From: Nitriliruptorales bacterium
GTDB taxonomy: Bacteria > Actinomycetota > Nitriliruptoria > Euzebyales > Egibacteraceae
Direction of reading: 5' to 3'
DNA: 5,333 nt
NCBI GenBank assembly: GCA_007126835.1
Contig: SLAO01000109.1
Coordinates: 1 to 5,333 of the forward strand
The number at the start of each line of letters is the position of its first letter. The first letter of the stretch is position 1. The translations under genes were made by a program, and so were the position numbers. Positions 5,318 to 5,333 of the stretch are shown piece by piece. The notes below the pieces were generated by a model. It saw only the letters and a program-made list of their open reading frames with translations, was not told the origin of the DNA and ran no database searches.

Positions 5318-5333
5318 GCACGAGCGCTCGTGC
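5318..5333. repeat. Perfect 16-bp palindrome at the window edge
   Basis: GCACGAGCGCTCGTGC is its own reverse complement. A T at 5317 would extend it to 18 bp if the next base outside the window is A. It lies in non-coding or weakly coding DNA, so a dimeric repressor operator is plausible. I do not recognise the motif and cannot name a regulator. Confidence 0.5.

Larger units (their letters stand above)
4981..5333. other. 353-bp stretch with no confident gene, rich in inverted repeats
   Basis: From left to right it holds: the ribosome site of the ACT gene (4986-4997); its possible -10 (5009-5014); a rightward TTGACA promoter candidate (5058-5085); GC hairpins at 5105-5120, 5134-5155 and 5170-5182; the palindrome TGGAACcgctGTTCCA (5234-5249); the repeat CCGGACA at 5252 and 5265; and a perfect 16-bp palindrome at the edge (5318-5333). 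A plus-strand frame is open from ATG 5101 (also GTG 5140 and GTG 5197) to the window end. Its translation resembles nothing I know and no start has a well-spaced ribosome site. I read the stretch as the control region between the leftward ACT gene and a likely rightward gene outside the window. Confidence 0.5.

Noticed and set aside
4981..5333. Glycine riboswitch upstream of the ACT gene
   Set aside because: I looked for the conserved glycine-aptamer core on the minus strand and did not see it. The predicted leader is only about 22 nt.

Overview
The window is very GC-rich DNA with dense, short-spaced genes. It most likely comes from the chromosome of a high-GC actinobacterium (Actinomycetota). 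This rests on a GAF-ANTAR regulator, a mycobacterial-type dCTP deaminase (HSTAGF motif), a large membrane Fe-S oxidoreductase of the EtfD/FadF family (Rv0338c-like), GTG starts with purine-rich Shine-Dalgarno sites, and TAnnnT-type -10 elements. Genus cannot be set from the sequence alone. I see no mobile element, CRISPR array or phage gene.

Layout, left to right. A complete tRNA-Gly(CCC) gene on the minus strand (3-76, CCA end encoded) diverges from dcd on the plus strand (132-707). dcd converges on a minus-strand GAF-ANTAR RNA-binding regulator (804-1466). The gap between them holds three near-identical GC hairpins at 28-29 bp spacing. A 221-bp non-coding stretch (1467-1687) carries two tandem hairpins in the regulator's leader and an inverted repeat. 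Next comes a minus-strand block, in transcription order: a tandem-ACT-domain GcvR-like protein (4465-4980), peptide deformylase def (3955-4464, start codon directly after the upstream stop), then the etfD-like gene (1688-3871). etfD appears to have its own promoter in the 83-bp gap, overlapped by an AT-rich inverted repeat that looks like a repressor operator. The last 353 bp (4981-5333) hold no confident gene. They contain the probable ACT-gene promoter, a rightward TTGACA promoter candidate, three GC hairpins, a GAAC-N4-GTTC palindrome resembling a weak SOS box, and a perfect 16-bp palindrome at the window edge.

How the genes fit together. dcd supplies dUMP/dUTP for thymidylate synthesis. 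The ACT-ACT protein and deformylase are translationally linked and both touch one-carbon/formyl metabolism, which may or may not be meaningful. The EtfD-like protein is expected to pass electrons from fatty-acid beta-oxidation (via electron-transfer flavoprotein) to membrane menaquinone. Most of the window is ordinary housekeeping. The most informative signals are non-coding: the etfD operator/promoter, the hairpin arrays beside the ANTAR gene, and the palindrome-rich right end.
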